A DNA stretch of 45,479 bases from Butyrivibrio sp. INlla16 (GCF_900104155.1 NZ_FMYB01000037.1:1-45479), one strand, 5' to 3'. Counted from the stretch's first letter, positions 33,427-43,057 are shown. A program made the numbers and translations. The notes: generated from the sequence alone by a model not told the origin.

Positions 33427-34521
33427 ATGGGCGATGAGAAGCTTAATGAAAGAGAGAGTAAAAAGAGAAATTCACTTAAGGAAAAGAAACCTTATGTTTA
33501 TGAGAAAATTCAAAAGTTTGAAGAAAAATTTAAGCGCGGAGAGTCAATTGCGATCATTCAAATGCAATATAACTATGCCTGTAACTTTCATTGTACACAT
33601 TGCTCAATTAAAAGATTCAGAGGCGTAAACAGTAATCGTCAGATGGATCCAGATGCAGTAAGAGAGCTTGCAAGACAGGCGGATGAACTGGGACTTGCAA
33701 GATTCGTAATTACAGGTGGAGAGCCGCTTGTTTTTCCTGATTTCGATGAGGTTGTTAAGGCAATAGATCCGCAGAAATTCTATATAAATGTAGATACTAA
33801 TGGCTGGTTTTTGGATGTGGAAAGAGCAAAACACCTTAAAGAAATAGGTGTGGATCGTGTTCAGCTTTCAATTGACAATCTGGAAGAAGCGGGACATGAT
33901 GCATTTCGTGCGTATGAAGGATCCTTTGCAAAAACCATGAGGGCTGTTGATGCATGTCAGGAAGTTGGTCTCGACATTTTTATTCAAACGGTTGTTACCA
34001 AGCAGAGGCTCCACAGTGAAGAGTTTATTAAGTTCATAGAGTACTTCAATGGGCGAGGAATAGGTGTATTTGTATCTTTTGCGAAGCCTGTAGGAGCATG
34101 GGAAGGTCAGTATGACATCATGATAGATGATGATGACCTGAAATTCTTCAATACTTTGGAGAAAAAGTATCATGTATATTCTCATCTTACTCCAGGATAT
34201 GGACTGGAGATGGGGTGTATTGCGGTAAAGGGAATGTTCTCTGTAACACAGTATGGAGATGTTTTGCCTTGTCCATATATTCATATTTCAATAGGTAATA
34301 TCTTCAATGAACCCTTAAAGGATATTATCGAAAGAGGGTTTAGCATTAAGTATTTCGGAGAACATATAGATGTCTGCACAATAGCACAGGATAAAGATTT
34401 TATCTGCAACTATGTGGAGAAATGTATTTATAACCACGAGCTTCCGGTAAATAGTGATGATGTATTCGGACCAGAGGCTGCGACAAAGGTTCCATTTCAG
34501 GATTATAAAAAGGAGAGCTGA
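33427..34521 (+). CDS. radical SAM/SPASM-type enzyme
   Basis: 364 residues. The cluster motif is C52-x3-C56-x2-C59 (CNFHCTHC), with GGEP in TGGEPLVFPDF and NGW at the next strand. The C-terminal region GCIAVKGMFSV-GDVLPCPYIHISIGNIF, then CTIAQ and CNYVEKC, is SPASM-like with auxiliary cluster cysteines. ATG 33427 follows GGGGG by six bases; the longer frame from 33391 has no ribosome site. A perfect CCGATAT at 33379-33385 upstream could be part of an internal sigma-28 promoter, but the -35 partner (TAAC, 17-bp spacer) is poor. The next gene is also a radical SAM enzyme, 5 bp downstream. Confidence 0.88.
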   Translation: MGDEKLNERESKKRNSLKEKKPYVYEKIQKFEEKFKRGESIAIIQMQYNYACNFHCTHCSIKRFRGVNSNRQMDPDAVRELARQADELGLARFVITGGEPLVFPDFDEVVKAIDPQKFYINVDTNGWFLDVERAKHLKEIGVDRVQLSIDNLEEAGHDAFRAYEGSFAKTMRAVDACQEVGLDIFIQTVVTKQRLHSEEFIKFIEYFNGRGIGVFVSFAKPVGAWEGQYDIMIDDDDLKFFNTLEKKYHVYSHLTPGYGLEMGCIAVKGMFSVTQYGDVLPCPYIHISIGNIFNEPLKDIIERGFSIKYFGEHIDVCTIAQDKDFICNYVEKCIYNHELPVNSDDVFGPEAATKVPFQDYKKES

Positions 34522-34526
34522 GCTGG

Positions 34527-35552
34527 ATGAAAGCTAGGTTATTAGATAGTGAAGCACCAGGTGGAAAAAGGCAGAATCTTGCAGAAAAGCTCCCACTTTC
34601 AACTCCGTATGTGGTTCAATTTTTTCCGATTTATGCCTGCAATTTTACCTGCAAGTATTGCCATCATTCAATACCGAAAGAAAAGCGTAAATTTGTAACA
34701 GACTGGCCTGTTATGAAGTATGAGCTCTATGAAAAATGTATTAGCGAGCTTGCGCAGTTTCCTGAAAAAATCAAGACCTTAAGATTTGTTGGTATGGGTG
34801 AGCCACTTCTTCACAAGGACATTGTGAGGATGGTAAAAAGGGCAAAAGAACTTGATGTTGCTAATAGGATAGAGATAATCACCAATGGCTCTCTTTTGAC
34901 GCATGAGATGTCAGACGGACTTATAGCTGCAGGACTTGACAGGCTGGTAATATCGCTTCAGGGAACGAGTGCTGATAAGTATAAAAAGGTATGTGGAATT
35001 GACCTTGACTTTAACAGTTTTGTTGATAATATCAGATACTTTTATGAGCGCAAGGGCGAAGCTGTTCAGATGTATTTGAAAATCGTGGATATAGCACTCG
35101 ATGATGAAGAGGATAAAAAGCGATACTTCGATATTTTCGGAGATATCTGTGACACTATAGGAATTGAAAATACAGTTCCTATTTTTCCGGATGTGAGCTT
35201 CAATAAAGATCTATATAAAGCTAAGGGTATAAAGACTCAGTTCGGGCTTCCGATGAAGCATGTAAAGGTATGTCCGCAAGCTTTTTATACAATGCAGATT
35301 AATCCCGATGGCAAAATTGTCGGCTGCTATGCGGTATATTATCCCAGAATCCTTGATGATTGCAACGAAAGAAGTCTTGTAGATATTTGGAATGGTGAAG
35401 GCTACATGACATTTAGAAGACAGATGCTTGATGGAAGGGAAAATGTATGTAAGTTCTGTGAGGAATGTGCGATTAATGATTTCAGGATTTTCCCTGAGGA
35501 TGATATAAGTGATTACGCAGAGGAACTTAAGGCAAAGTACAAACAGTTATAG
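34527..35552 (+). CDS. radical SAM/SPASM-type enzyme
   Basis: 341 residues. The cluster motif is C38-x3-C42-x2-C45 (CNFTCKYC), with GMGEP in FVGMGEPLLHKD and TNGSLL. The C-terminal SPASM-like part has VCPQAFYTMQINPDGKIVGC, the family strand SLVDIWNGEGYMTFR, and VCKFCEEC. AGGAG lies 11 bases upstream. Only 5 bp separate it from the previous radical SAM gene, so the two are surely co-translated and may act in sequence. It lacks the Rossmann module carried by the radical SAM genes further right. Confidence 0.88.
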   Translation: MKARLLDSEAPGGKRQNLAEKLPLSTPYVVQFFPIYACNFTCKYCHHSIPKEKRKFVTDWPVMKYELYEKCISELAQFPEKIKTLRFVGMGEPLLHKDIVRMVKRAKELDVANRIEIITNGSLLTHEMSDGLIAAGLDRLVISLQGTSADKYKKVCGIDLDFNSFVDNIRYFYERKGEAVQMYLKIVDIALDDEEDKKRYFDIFGDICDTIGIENTVPIFPDVSFNKDLYKAKGIKTQFGLPMKHVKVCPQAFYTMQINPDGKIVGCYAVYYPRILDDCNERSLVDIWNGEGYMTFRRQMLDGRENVCKFCEECAINDFRIFPEDDISDYAEELKAKYKQL

Positions 35553-35628
35553 GTTAAAGAAGTAAATTTATATAAAGGATATAAGTGAACGAGAAGACTT
35601 TTGCAGCATAAAATGATGGGGGATCTAA

Positions 35629-36672
35629 ATGGCTAAAGGCACTAGTTATCCACTTGTAAGTATAATTATTCCAAATTTCAATCATTCAAGATATCTTGAT
35701 GAGTCTATTCAGAGCGCTCTAAATCAGACATATCCCAATATTGAAGTAATAGTAAGTGATAATGCATCTACAGATAACTCAATAGAGGTTATCTCAAAGT
35801 ATGTGGACAGAGGGGTTATTGTAAATAAAAATCCGCAGAATCTCTATAACTTTAATTATGACATTCTTGATGATTGGGTTGAAGGGGACTATTTTGTACT
35901 TCTTTGCGCAGACGATGTGCTTAAGGAGACTTTTGTTGGAAAGGCAGTAGCCATTATGGAACAGCATCCGGAAGTAGGATTCGTTCATGGAGAACGAGAC
36001 TATATAGATGAGAATGGAGTGATAACGGAGCTTGATCCTTTCTTTAATTGTAGTTTTATAGCTCCAGGAGAAGAGGTTATGCCTATTTTTTCAGTGACTG
36101 ATATAGGGCAGTCAGCACAGGCAGTGATAAGGACTTCTGCATTTAAGAAAATCGAATTACATGATACTGAGAGCGATCACCTAAATATAGACAGGGAACA
36201 GTGGTTTAGACTTTCAATGGTGTCTGATTATGCATATATACGTGAAAAAATGGCACTTATCCGAATGCCTGAGGTAACAAGTGAAACATCAAGAATTGTT
36301 GAGACATTTTATCATCCTATAGCGCTTTATCATACGGCCAAAAGCTTTGAAGAGTGGGCGAAACTCCGTAATTATCCAAAGGTTGAAGAAAGAGTGGAAT
36401 TATCATTAAAAAGGTTTGCTAAAGAATGTCTTGGCTTTACAAAAGTATTCCTAAAAAGAGAAAAGTTTGATCTGTCAAAGCAGTATCTCTTATTCATGAA
36501 GCTTGTGGACAGGGAAGTAGTGAAGGATCCGGATTATATTCAATGCATTGAGGCACTAGAGAGGAAGGATGCATCCGGAATTGCGGTTGAGGAGTATAAA
36601 AAGAGCAGTAATTATTCAAAACGCAAAAGAAATTATGAACCACCTGAAAACTATACTCTGCTGGAGGTGTAG
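35629..36672 (+). CDS. family 2 glycosyltransferase
   Basis: 347 residues. The GT-A fold begins at residue 9: VSIIIPNFNHSRYLDESIQSA, then IEVIVSDNASTDNS, and a DxD-type LLCADDVL near residue 91. The C-terminal ~100 residues are helical with a charged end. It has no membrane segment, so it is a soluble transferase, probably extending the flagellin-linked glycan in the cytoplasm. GGGGG lies 7 bases before the ATG. The next gene starts 5 bp after its stop. Confidence 0.9.
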   Translation: MAKGTSYPLVSIIIPNFNHSRYLDESIQSALNQTYPNIEVIVSDNASTDNSIEVISKYVDRGVIVNKNPQNLYNFNYDILDDWVEGDYFVLLCADDVLKETFVGKAVAIMEQHPEVGFVHGERDYIDENGVITELDPFFNCSFIAPGEEVMPIFSVTDIGQSAQAVIRTSAFKKIELHDTESDHLNIDREQWFRLSMVSDYAYIREKMALIRMPEVTSETSRIVETFYHPIALYHTAKSFEEWAKLRNYPKVEERVELSLKRFAKECLGFTKVFLKREKFDLSKQYLLFMKLVDREVVKDPDYIQCIEALERKDASGIAVEEYKKSSNYSKRKRNYEPPENYTLLEV

Positions 36673-36677
36673 GGCTG

Positions 36678-37715
36678 ATGAAAGACAATACTTGTGCATA
36701 TATTTTCATACCAGTTTATGATGATTTTTCATTCCTTGACAGAACGATTGATAGTATTTTTAGACAGACTGTAGATATATCGAAAATAAGGGTACTTATT
36801 GGCAAAAACAATACCGGAATGGAGGATTATAAAAAAGTTCTTCAATATGAAATTGACCATCCTGCCACAATATCTGTAATTCATGAAAAAAAGCCTACAA
36901 CACGAGGAAGAATTCTTAAGCATATGCTTAGGCATCTTAGGTTCACTAAGGTTGATTATTCTGTAATTTTGGAGCCTGGTGATGTTATTTATCCTGATTT
37001 TCTAAAAAAGGGGATGCAGGTACTGTCACTTAGGAATTTTAGCGGTGCAGTTATATTTGAAGCAGATTTGTGGGACGGAAATCAAGAGTATACGGTGCAA
37101 CCTGTTTACAGCAGTAATTGTATATTAGATAATCTTAGCAGGAGTGAATACTATAGGCGAGATGGCTCTCATAAAATAATTGTTTTGTATAAGAATCTTT
37201 TTACCGACATAGAAATGAAATTACCATATTTTCAGGTTATAGCAGACTATTACAGTGAGTGGTTTTCACTAATTGTTAATAGAGAAAGAGAAATAACATA
37301 TTTTAGGAATAGTATGGGATGCGTTTATAAAAAAGGCGTTACGGATGCTGCTTCTGATCTTGTAAAGAGAACTTTCCTAATTAAGCGAAATATGTATGCG
37401 CTTGAAACAGGAGTTTTTTCAAGCGAAGAGGCGTCAGATGTTGAGCTTGCTGAAAGGGATGATGCATACCATAATCTGTCGAACAGAGCACTACAGTTGG
37501 CACTTTATAAATTGGGAAATGGCGAGTATAAAGAGGTGGAAGATTGTCTGATATATGCGGAGATGATTGATCCCAAAGTAGTTTGTGGAGATATTTATGC
37601 CGATATATCAGATATGTTCAAAAAGAAAAACAGGAATAAAACAAAAATAGAGGAACTTGCTATGGCGCTTATGGTACCAAGCATTGCACCACCGAGGGAG
37701 GCAAGGTGTTTCTGA
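36678..37715 (+). CDS. family 2-type glycosyltransferase, divergent
   Basis: 345 residues. The GT-A opening is recognisable (AYIFIPVYDDFSFLDRTIDSIFRQT), but the nucleotide-binding strand reads IRVLIGKNNTGMED, and the usual DxD is replaced by LEPGDVIYPDF, leaving a single Asp. That makes classical metal-dependent activity less certain; it may be a degenerate or partner subunit of the previous transferase. The C-terminal part is helical with TPR-like wording (LYKLGNGEYKEVEDCLIYAEMIDP). GGAGG lies ten bases before the ATG. It is coupled to the upstream gene. Confidence 0.72.
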   Translation: MKDNTCAYIFIPVYDDFSFLDRTIDSIFRQTVDISKIRVLIGKNNTGMEDYKKVLQYEIDHPATISVIHEKKPTTRGRILKHMLRHLRFTKVDYSVILEPGDVIYPDFLKKGMQVLSLRNFSGAVIFEADLWDGNQEYTVQPVYSSNCILDNLSRSEYYRRDGSHKIIVLYKNLFTDIEMKLPYFQVIADYYSEWFSLIVNREREITYFRNSMGCVYKKGVTDAASDLVKRTFLIKRNMYALETGVFSSEEASDVELAERDDAYHNLSNRALQLALYKLGNGEYKEVEDCLIYAEMIDPKVVCGDIYADISDMFKKKNRNKTKIEELAMALMVPSIAPPREARCF

Positions 37716-37747
37716 TTTTGGAATAACAAGACCATCAAGGGGATGAC

Positions 37748-39202
37748 ATGATATATAAAAACTTTGGGAAAACAGGAGAAATAGTTTCTGCACTTGGAAT
37801 GGGGGTATCCAGATTTTCTCCTACTGAGTGTGAAAATCCGAAAAAACGAGAAGAATTTGCGCAGGTAATTGTAAGTGCCTATGAGCATGGAATCAATTAT
37901 TTTGATGTTGCTCCGACTTATTGCGGTTGGTGGGCAGAAGAAATTCTTGGGATGGCCCTAAAGCAAATTAATGGGCAGGTTCATGTAACGACAAAATCAT
38001 CCTCGACACAGGACCCTACGGCAGATGCTTTGCGAAGGAGACTGGAGACATCGCTTAAAAAGCTTGGGGTTGATAAAGTGGCCTTTTATAACATGTGGGG
38101 GATACTTAATTATGACCAGTACCTTGATGTTATTAAACCGGGTGGACCCTATGAGGGAGCGCTTAAAGCTAAAGAAGAGGGACTAATAGAGCATATAGGA
38201 TTTTCAGCTCATTGTACTGGAGAAGAGCTGGAGAGAATACTTGAGGATAACCTGTTTGAGGGCATGACTATTGGATATAATGCCATCAATTTCAAATTCA
38301 GGGAAAAGGGAATGATAGCGGCACAGAAAAAGGGGATTGGTGTATCTGTAATGAATCCTCTTTATGGTGGAGTTATTCCTTGTAATCCGAAGAAATTCGA
38401 TTTTATAAAAAATGAAGATAGCCAAACGCTGGCGCAGGCAAGCTTGCTTTTTGTATCAGCTCATCCTGCTGTCAGTACGGTTCTTAGCGGCATGACAACA
38501 TTAGGAGAAATAGAAGAAAACACTTCATGCTTTGAAGAGGCTTATTCTTTTTCAGCTGAGAAAGTGAATTCTATTAAGGCAAAGATTGAAAATGAATTCG
38601 ATACTCTTTGTACGGGATGTAACTATTGCGCAGGTTGTCCACAGCATATTAAGACAAATGAGCTTATGCTTGCTTACAATCAGTATGTACTTACTGATAA
38701 TTCCAAAGCAGAGCTAAGAAAATATATGAATGATGTCTGGAGATATACGGAGGAAGTTAAGTTCGATTGCAAAAAGTGCGGTATGTGTGAGAGAAAATGT
38801 ACCCAGCACCTACCAATTATAAAAAGAATAGAAAAGATTAATGAGTTTGCAGATGAGTATCTACAGTATGTAAAGCCAAAGCTTATGAAATTGTTTTCAA
38901 TTGAAGAAGGCGGAAAAATGGGAATATATGCGGCGGGACCCTTTGCAAAAAGACTGCTTGGAATGTATCAGAGCCTTGTGGGAAGTATAGATTTTCCGCT
39001 GTATTTCTTTGATTCTAATCCAAATAAGTGGGGAAAGGAATCAGTACTTAGTGGATATGTAGTTAATGATCCGAGCAAAATAAAGGAATTGGGTATTACT
39101 AAAGTAATAATCGCAAGCGAAGCCTTCTACAAGGAGATATATACGGCAATAAAATATCTGGAAGATGATGGTGTAGAGATTTGCGGGGTGGATATCAGGT
39201 AA
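37748..39202 (+). CDS. aldo-keto reductase with two Fe-S cluster motifs and C-terminal Rossmann module
   Basis: 484 residues. Residues 1-270 form an aldo-keto reductase barrel with Asp53, Tyr58 and Lys83 of the catalytic tetrad. The usual His of the LxLH position is Trp117 (FYNMWGIL). Two 4Fe-4S motifs follow: C288-x2-C291-x2-C294-x2-C297 and C341-x2-C344-x2-C347-x3-C351, as in the Fe-S AKR group. A third part (389-484) is a Rossmann-like module (MGIYAAGPFAKRLLG, FFDSNP, KVIIAS) shared with the next five genes. It may reduce or isomerise a sugar or keto intermediate with electrons passing through the clusters (inference). Confidence 0.85.
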   Translation: MIYKNFGKTGEIVSALGMGVSRFSPTECENPKKREEFAQVIVSAYEHGINYFDVAPTYCGWWAEEILGMALKQINGQVHVTTKSSSTQDPTADALRRRLETSLKKLGVDKVAFYNMWGILNYDQYLDVIKPGGPYEGALKAKEEGLIEHIGFSAHCTGEELERILEDNLFEGMTIGYNAINFKFREKGMIAAQKKGIGVSVMNPLYGGVIPCNPKKFDFIKNEDSQTLAQASLLFVSAHPAVSTVLSGMTTLGEIEENTSCFEEAYSFSAEKVNSIKAKIENEFDTLCTGCNYCAGCPQHIKTNELMLAYNQYVLTDNSKAELRKYMNDVWRYTEEVKFDCKKCGMCERKCTQHLPIIKRIEKINEFADEYLQYVKPKLMKLFSIEEGGKMGIYAAGPFAKRLLGMYQSLVGSIDFPLYFFDSNPNKWGKESVLSGYVVNDPSKIKELGITKVIIASEAFYKEIYTAIKYLEDDGVEICGVDIR

Positions 39203-39220
39203 ATACTACGGAGGTGGAAC

Positions 39221-40540
39221 ATGCCTTGTTACTACGATTTTTATGAGGCATCAGATAATGGCGAAATAGTTAATGAGTCAGATGTTCTAAATGTATTAAA
39301 AAGCTTTAGCACACGCATTATTTGGGGCGCCGGAAATCTGGGACAGGTTATAGGAAAAGCGCTATTGGATAGGGACATCGAAATTGATTCATATTGGGAT
39401 GCGAGATACGAGAGTGTAAAAAGCTGTAATGGGATAACTGTTTCGGAGCCGCTTGAGCTTGAAGATGCGAGAAATTCACTGATTATCTTTTGCATAACTA
39501 ATGCCTTCGTTATTCCAAAGCTTTATCAAAAACTTGATGAAGCTGATATAAATTACATTGACGGGACAAGAATTTATGAGGCAATTTTATGTCCATCATC
39601 TGTTGAGGATTTTAAAGCATGCGAGTGCTATAAGCGCAAGGAATGTAACGTTGCGACATGTAAAAGACAAAGTAATATTGCTTTTAGATTATTTGGTAAT
39701 ACGGAAAAGGTTTTCATAAATACATTGGATGTATATCTGACGCAGAAGTGTTCCCTTAAATGTAAGTACTGCTATATCTATGAAAACAGCTATCCTCCGG
39801 AAAAGAAAGTGAATTTTGATAAAGAAAGGATATTAAAGGATCTTGATCTTGTGTGCGACGCAGCAAGCTTCATAAAACGCCTTGTTCCATTTGGTGGAGA
39901 GCCATTTTTGCATCCCGATATAGCTGAAATTATTGAGAGAATGGCTGAAAAGAAAAATGTCGGGACAATAGATATTATTTCGAACGGAATATTTAATCAG
40001 CCTGATGAAGTATTAAAAAGGCTTAAATTCGAAAACGTTAAGATCAATATTTCAAATTATAATCAGGCACTTCCGGAGGAAATGATAAAAAGACGCGAAG
40101 AAAATATAAGAAAGATGGCAGAGCTTGGGCTTAACGTAGTGGTACATAATGATACTCCTGAGTGGAGAAAGCCTGGGGCGCTTACAAATAATGGACTAAG
40201 CGATGATGAACTTATCGCAAAAAAGAGGTGCTGCGCTAATTTCTGCGAGATTGGTGAAAATGAAAAAGATACAACAGAAACAATGGTTGTTAAAAATGGC
40301 AAATTCTTTACCTGCCAGCATTGTGACACGATGTATAACTTGGGAGTAGTAGATGACCCTGAAGATTACATTGAGCTTGACGGATCAATAATAGGCATTG
40401 AACTGGCAAAGGAGATAAAGAAGCTGGTAAATAAGCCGTATTATGATGCATGCAGATATTGCAATCCAAGCATTGAACTCGTGGAAGTTGCAGGTGAACA
40501 GGGTGTGGATGAGAGATATGCTGTAAAAAAAGAGGTGTAA
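39221..40540 (+). CDS. Rossmann module - Cys linker - radical SAM enzyme
   Basis: 439 residues. The N-terminal Rossmann-like module has IIWGAGNLGQVIGKALL at 33-49, YWDARY and NGITVSEP. A linker carries C136-x5-C142-x4-C147-Lys-Arg. The radical SAM core has C177-x3-C181-x2-C184 (CSLKCKYC) and GGEP at 225-228. The C-terminal region holds further cysteines (RCCANFC, FTCQHC, CRYC) in a SPASM-like pattern. GGAGG lies six bases before the ATG. The gene ends 3 bp before the next start. Closest relative within the window is the gene at 41760, sharing the module and linker. Substrate unknown. Confidence 0.88.
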   Translation: MPCYYDFYEASDNGEIVNESDVLNVLKSFSTRIIWGAGNLGQVIGKALLDRDIEIDSYWDARYESVKSCNGITVSEPLELEDARNSLIIFCITNAFVIPKLYQKLDEADINYIDGTRIYEAILCPSSVEDFKACECYKRKECNVATCKRQSNIAFRLFGNTEKVFINTLDVYLTQKCSLKCKYCYIYENSYPPEKKVNFDKERILKDLDLVCDAASFIKRLVPFGGEPFLHPDIAEIIERMAEKKNVGTIDIISNGIFNQPDEVLKRLKFENVKINISNYNQALPEEMIKRREENIRKMAELGLNVVVHNDTPEWRKPGALTNNGLSDDELIAKKRCCANFCEIGENEKDTTETMVVKNGKFFTCQHCDTMYNLGVVDDPEDYIELDGSIIGIELAKEIKKLVNKPYYDACRYCNPSIELVEVAGEQGVDERYAVKKEV

Positions 40541-40543
40541 AAG

Positions 40544-41725
40544 ATGGTAGAAACAAAGCTTACAAAGGATGAATTCACTAAGGAATTTAATAAACTTTTT
40601 GAAAACAAGCCTATAGTTATTTTTGGAGGCGGTGAAATCGGAAGACGTGCTGTTCTTAGAATGGAATATCTGGGAATCAAGGATAAGATTGTATGTATAG
40701 GAGATAATAACCCGGATAAAGCTGGACAGGTAATTGAAGATATACCTGTTATGACAAAACAGCAAATAAAAGAGAAGTATCCTGATGTAAGAATTGCTAT
40801 AACAGTAGGAAATGATGATGTGGCCGGAGAAATAAGAAATGATCTTGAAGCAATGGGGTTTGACGATTTTATTTCAAGACAGGCACTTCTTCATCGTTTT
40901 GAGTATGACCATCATAGGGAAAAGGCATTGGTATATCAGAATGGAAAGTACATAATGAGGCAGATTGTAGTATGTGTTACGGAAAGATGCACCCTTAGAT
41001 GCAAGAATTGTTCACAGTATATGCCTAAGTTTAAGGCTCCAAAAGATTTGGATACAAATGTTGTTATAGAAAGCATCAGAAACCTAACAGATGCTATTAC
41101 ATATCTTCAAGATTTGACTCTTCTTGGTGGCGAACCTTTGATGAACAAAGAATTGCCGAGAATATGCGAAGCAGTAGGTGAACTAAAGAAAAAGGGGAAA
41201 ATAAAAAATATAAATATAGTATCCAATGGAACAATTATTCCTGGAAATGACTTGTTGGATGTCATGAATAAATATGGAATTATGATAATGCTTAGTGACT
41301 ATGGGAAATTATCTGTGAATATGGACAGAGTTCAAAAGGCATGCGAAGAAAAAAAGGTTCAATGGAGATATGCATATCTGGGTGGAAAAAATGAGGTCAA
41401 AATCCAATATTGGAGCGAAGTGGGAGAACTGGAAGATAAAGGGTATTCGGAAGAATATGCAGTAGAAAAGTTTAAGAATTGCAATAGCGTTTATGATTGC
41501 AATACATTGTACAGAGGAAGACATTTTTTCTGTTCACAAGCAGCCTTTATGTCTGGACTTGGAATAATTGATCCTGAGAAAAACGGATATAATCTTCTCG
41601 ATGAGACAATGACGAAGGAAGAAAGAATCATTGCATTCAGAAAGTATATGGATGACGAAGTACCAATTGAAGCATGCCATTACTGTGATATGCACGGACA
41701 GGTACCTGCTGCAGAGCAGCTTTGA
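40544..41725 (+). CDS. Rossmann module - radical SAM enzyme
   Basis: 393 residues. The N-terminal module is PIVIFGGGEIGRRAVLRM (23-40), followed by CIGDNNPDKAGQ and RIAITVGND. The radical SAM motif is C149-x3-C153-x2-C156 (CTLRCKNC), with GGEP 195-198 and SNGT. The C-terminal part has FKNCNSVYDCNTLY, HFFCSQAAF and ACHYC. It lacks the C-x5-C-x4-C-Lys-Arg linker of its two neighbours, so it is a separate subtype, and the module carries the classical Asp-Asn-Asn end of strand 2. AGAGG is nine bases ahead of the ATG, coupling it to the previous gene. Confidence 0.88.
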   Translation: MVETKLTKDEFTKEFNKLFENKPIVIFGGGEIGRRAVLRMEYLGIKDKIVCIGDNNPDKAGQVIEDIPVMTKQQIKEKYPDVRIAITVGNDDVAGEIRNDLEAMGFDDFISRQALLHRFEYDHHREKALVYQNGKYIMRQIVVCVTERCTLRCKNCSQYMPKFKAPKDLDTNVVIESIRNLTDAITYLQDLTLLGGEPLMNKELPRICEAVGELKKKGKIKNINIVSNGTIIPGNDLLDVMNKYGIMIMLSDYGKLSVNMDRVQKACEEKKVQWRYAYLGGKNEVKIQYWSEVGELEDKGYSEEYAVEKFKNCNSVYDCNTLYRGRHFFCSQAAFMSGLGIIDPEKNGYNLLDETMTKEERIIAFRKYMDDEVPIEACHYCDMHGQVPAAEQL

Positions 41726-41759
41726 TTGTTGCAGTTTTCTTATGAGTGAGGATTAGGAT

Positions 41760-43034
41760 ATGTTTGATGTGCAGAAGTTTTATGAGGATGCTGAAGCTGG
41801 AAGAAGACCGGATTTAAATGCTTTTAAAGAATATGTTAGAGGCTTCGAGAATGTGATAATTTGGGGCGCGGGAAATTTAGGGACGGCTCTTGGAAAAGCT
41901 TTTTTAGGGCATGGTTTAAATATTTCAGTTTACTGGGATATGGATTATGAAAATATAAAATTGTGTAATGGTATAGCAGTAACTGAGCCCTTTTCTGGAG
42001 ATCATAACAAAGATAATACATTGATTGTAATTGGTATTGTTAATGGAACTTTGTCTCATACTTGGCAAAAGGGGGTACTAGAAAGCAAAGGATATTATAA
42101 TTATTTATTTGGAATGCAGACGTATGAGGCTATTGCTTGTAAAGAAGAAATAGGAAAGCCATTTGATGTCAGAGAGTGTGTAAATACAAGTATTTGCAAT
42201 TTCAACACATGTAAAAGATACATGAATATTGTCAGGAATGGAAGAGAAAAGACAGGGTTGACTGTTCAAGTATTGGAGATAATATTATCTTCCAGATGTA
42301 CATTGGATTGCAAATATTGCGGACAACAGGCAGGTGAAACCAAAAGGAGATTTCCGGAAAAGTACAGAGATTATCCGGCAGAAGATATAAAGCATTCTAT
42401 TGATGTGGTAATGGATAGACTAGATGCTGTAGGTACTTTTTCTATTATTGGAGGCGAGGCATTTATACATCCGAAATTTGCCGAGATTCTGAAACATTGC
42501 CTGACAAAAGATAATGTTGCAATCATATCTATTACAACTAATGGCGTGTGTGATATGAGTGAAGAATTATTGAACGAGATAAAGAACGACAAAATAAAAA
42601 TTAATTTTTCTAACTATACAGACTCACTATCTGATATGCAAAAGAAACTTTTTCATGAAAATGTTGAAAGAGTAAAGAGAGCAGGAATAGCTTGTAATAT
42701 AAGTACACCGATTTGGGTAATTAATACTGATGAGTTGCGTGATAATCCGGATTTTCGGGATGAAACATTGGATAACAGGAAATCTGCATGCGTGTTTGGC
42801 CCATCAATTGCTGGTAAATATTTATATGCATGCCCCCAAACTGAAAGGCAGTTCAGAATGGAAGTACATGATGTGGAAGATGACATAATTGACTTGAATA
42901 ATGAGAAGGGACTGACGGATAGACTAAGGGAACTGCTAAATAAAACACATTATACTGCTTGCCAATATTTATGCTCTAACATGAAAACTACGAGGCAAAT
43001 TCCACCGGGAGAACAGTGGAGAGATGAAGACTGA
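41760..43034 (+). CDS. Rossmann module - Cys linker - radical SAM enzyme, variant GGEA motif
   Basis: 424 residues. The module opens IIWGAGNLGTALGKAFL (33-49), almost the same as in the gene at 39221. The linker C140-x5-C146-x4-C151-Lys-Arg is also shared. The radical SAM motif is C180-x3-C184-x2-C187 (CTLDCKYC). The GGEP motif reads GGEA (231-234), a mild change in the SAM-binding loop. C-terminal cysteines lie in ACVFGPS, YACPQ and CQYLC. AGGAT lies close to the ATG. It is a diverged paralog of the gene two positions upstream, suggesting successive or alternative steps on related substrates. Confidence 0.87.
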   Translation: MFDVQKFYEDAEAGRRPDLNAFKEYVRGFENVIIWGAGNLGTALGKAFLGHGLNISVYWDMDYENIKLCNGIAVTEPFSGDHNKDNTLIVIGIVNGTLSHTWQKGVLESKGYYNYLFGMQTYEAIACKEEIGKPFDVRECVNTSICNFNTCKRYMNIVRNGREKTGLTVQVLEIILSSRCTLDCKYCGQQAGETKRRFPEKYRDYPAEDIKHSIDVVMDRLDAVGTFSIIGGEAFIHPKFAEILKHCLTKDNVAIISITTNGVCDMSEELLNEIKNDKIKINFSNYTDSLSDMQKKLFHENVERVKRAGIACNISTPIWVINTDELRDNPDFRDETLDNRKSACVFGPSIAGKYLYACPQTERQFRMEVHDVEDDIIDLNNEKGLTDRLRELLNKTHYTACQYLCSNMKTTRQIPPGEQWRDED

Positions 43035-43057
43035 AACATAGTATTAGGAGGCTTGTT

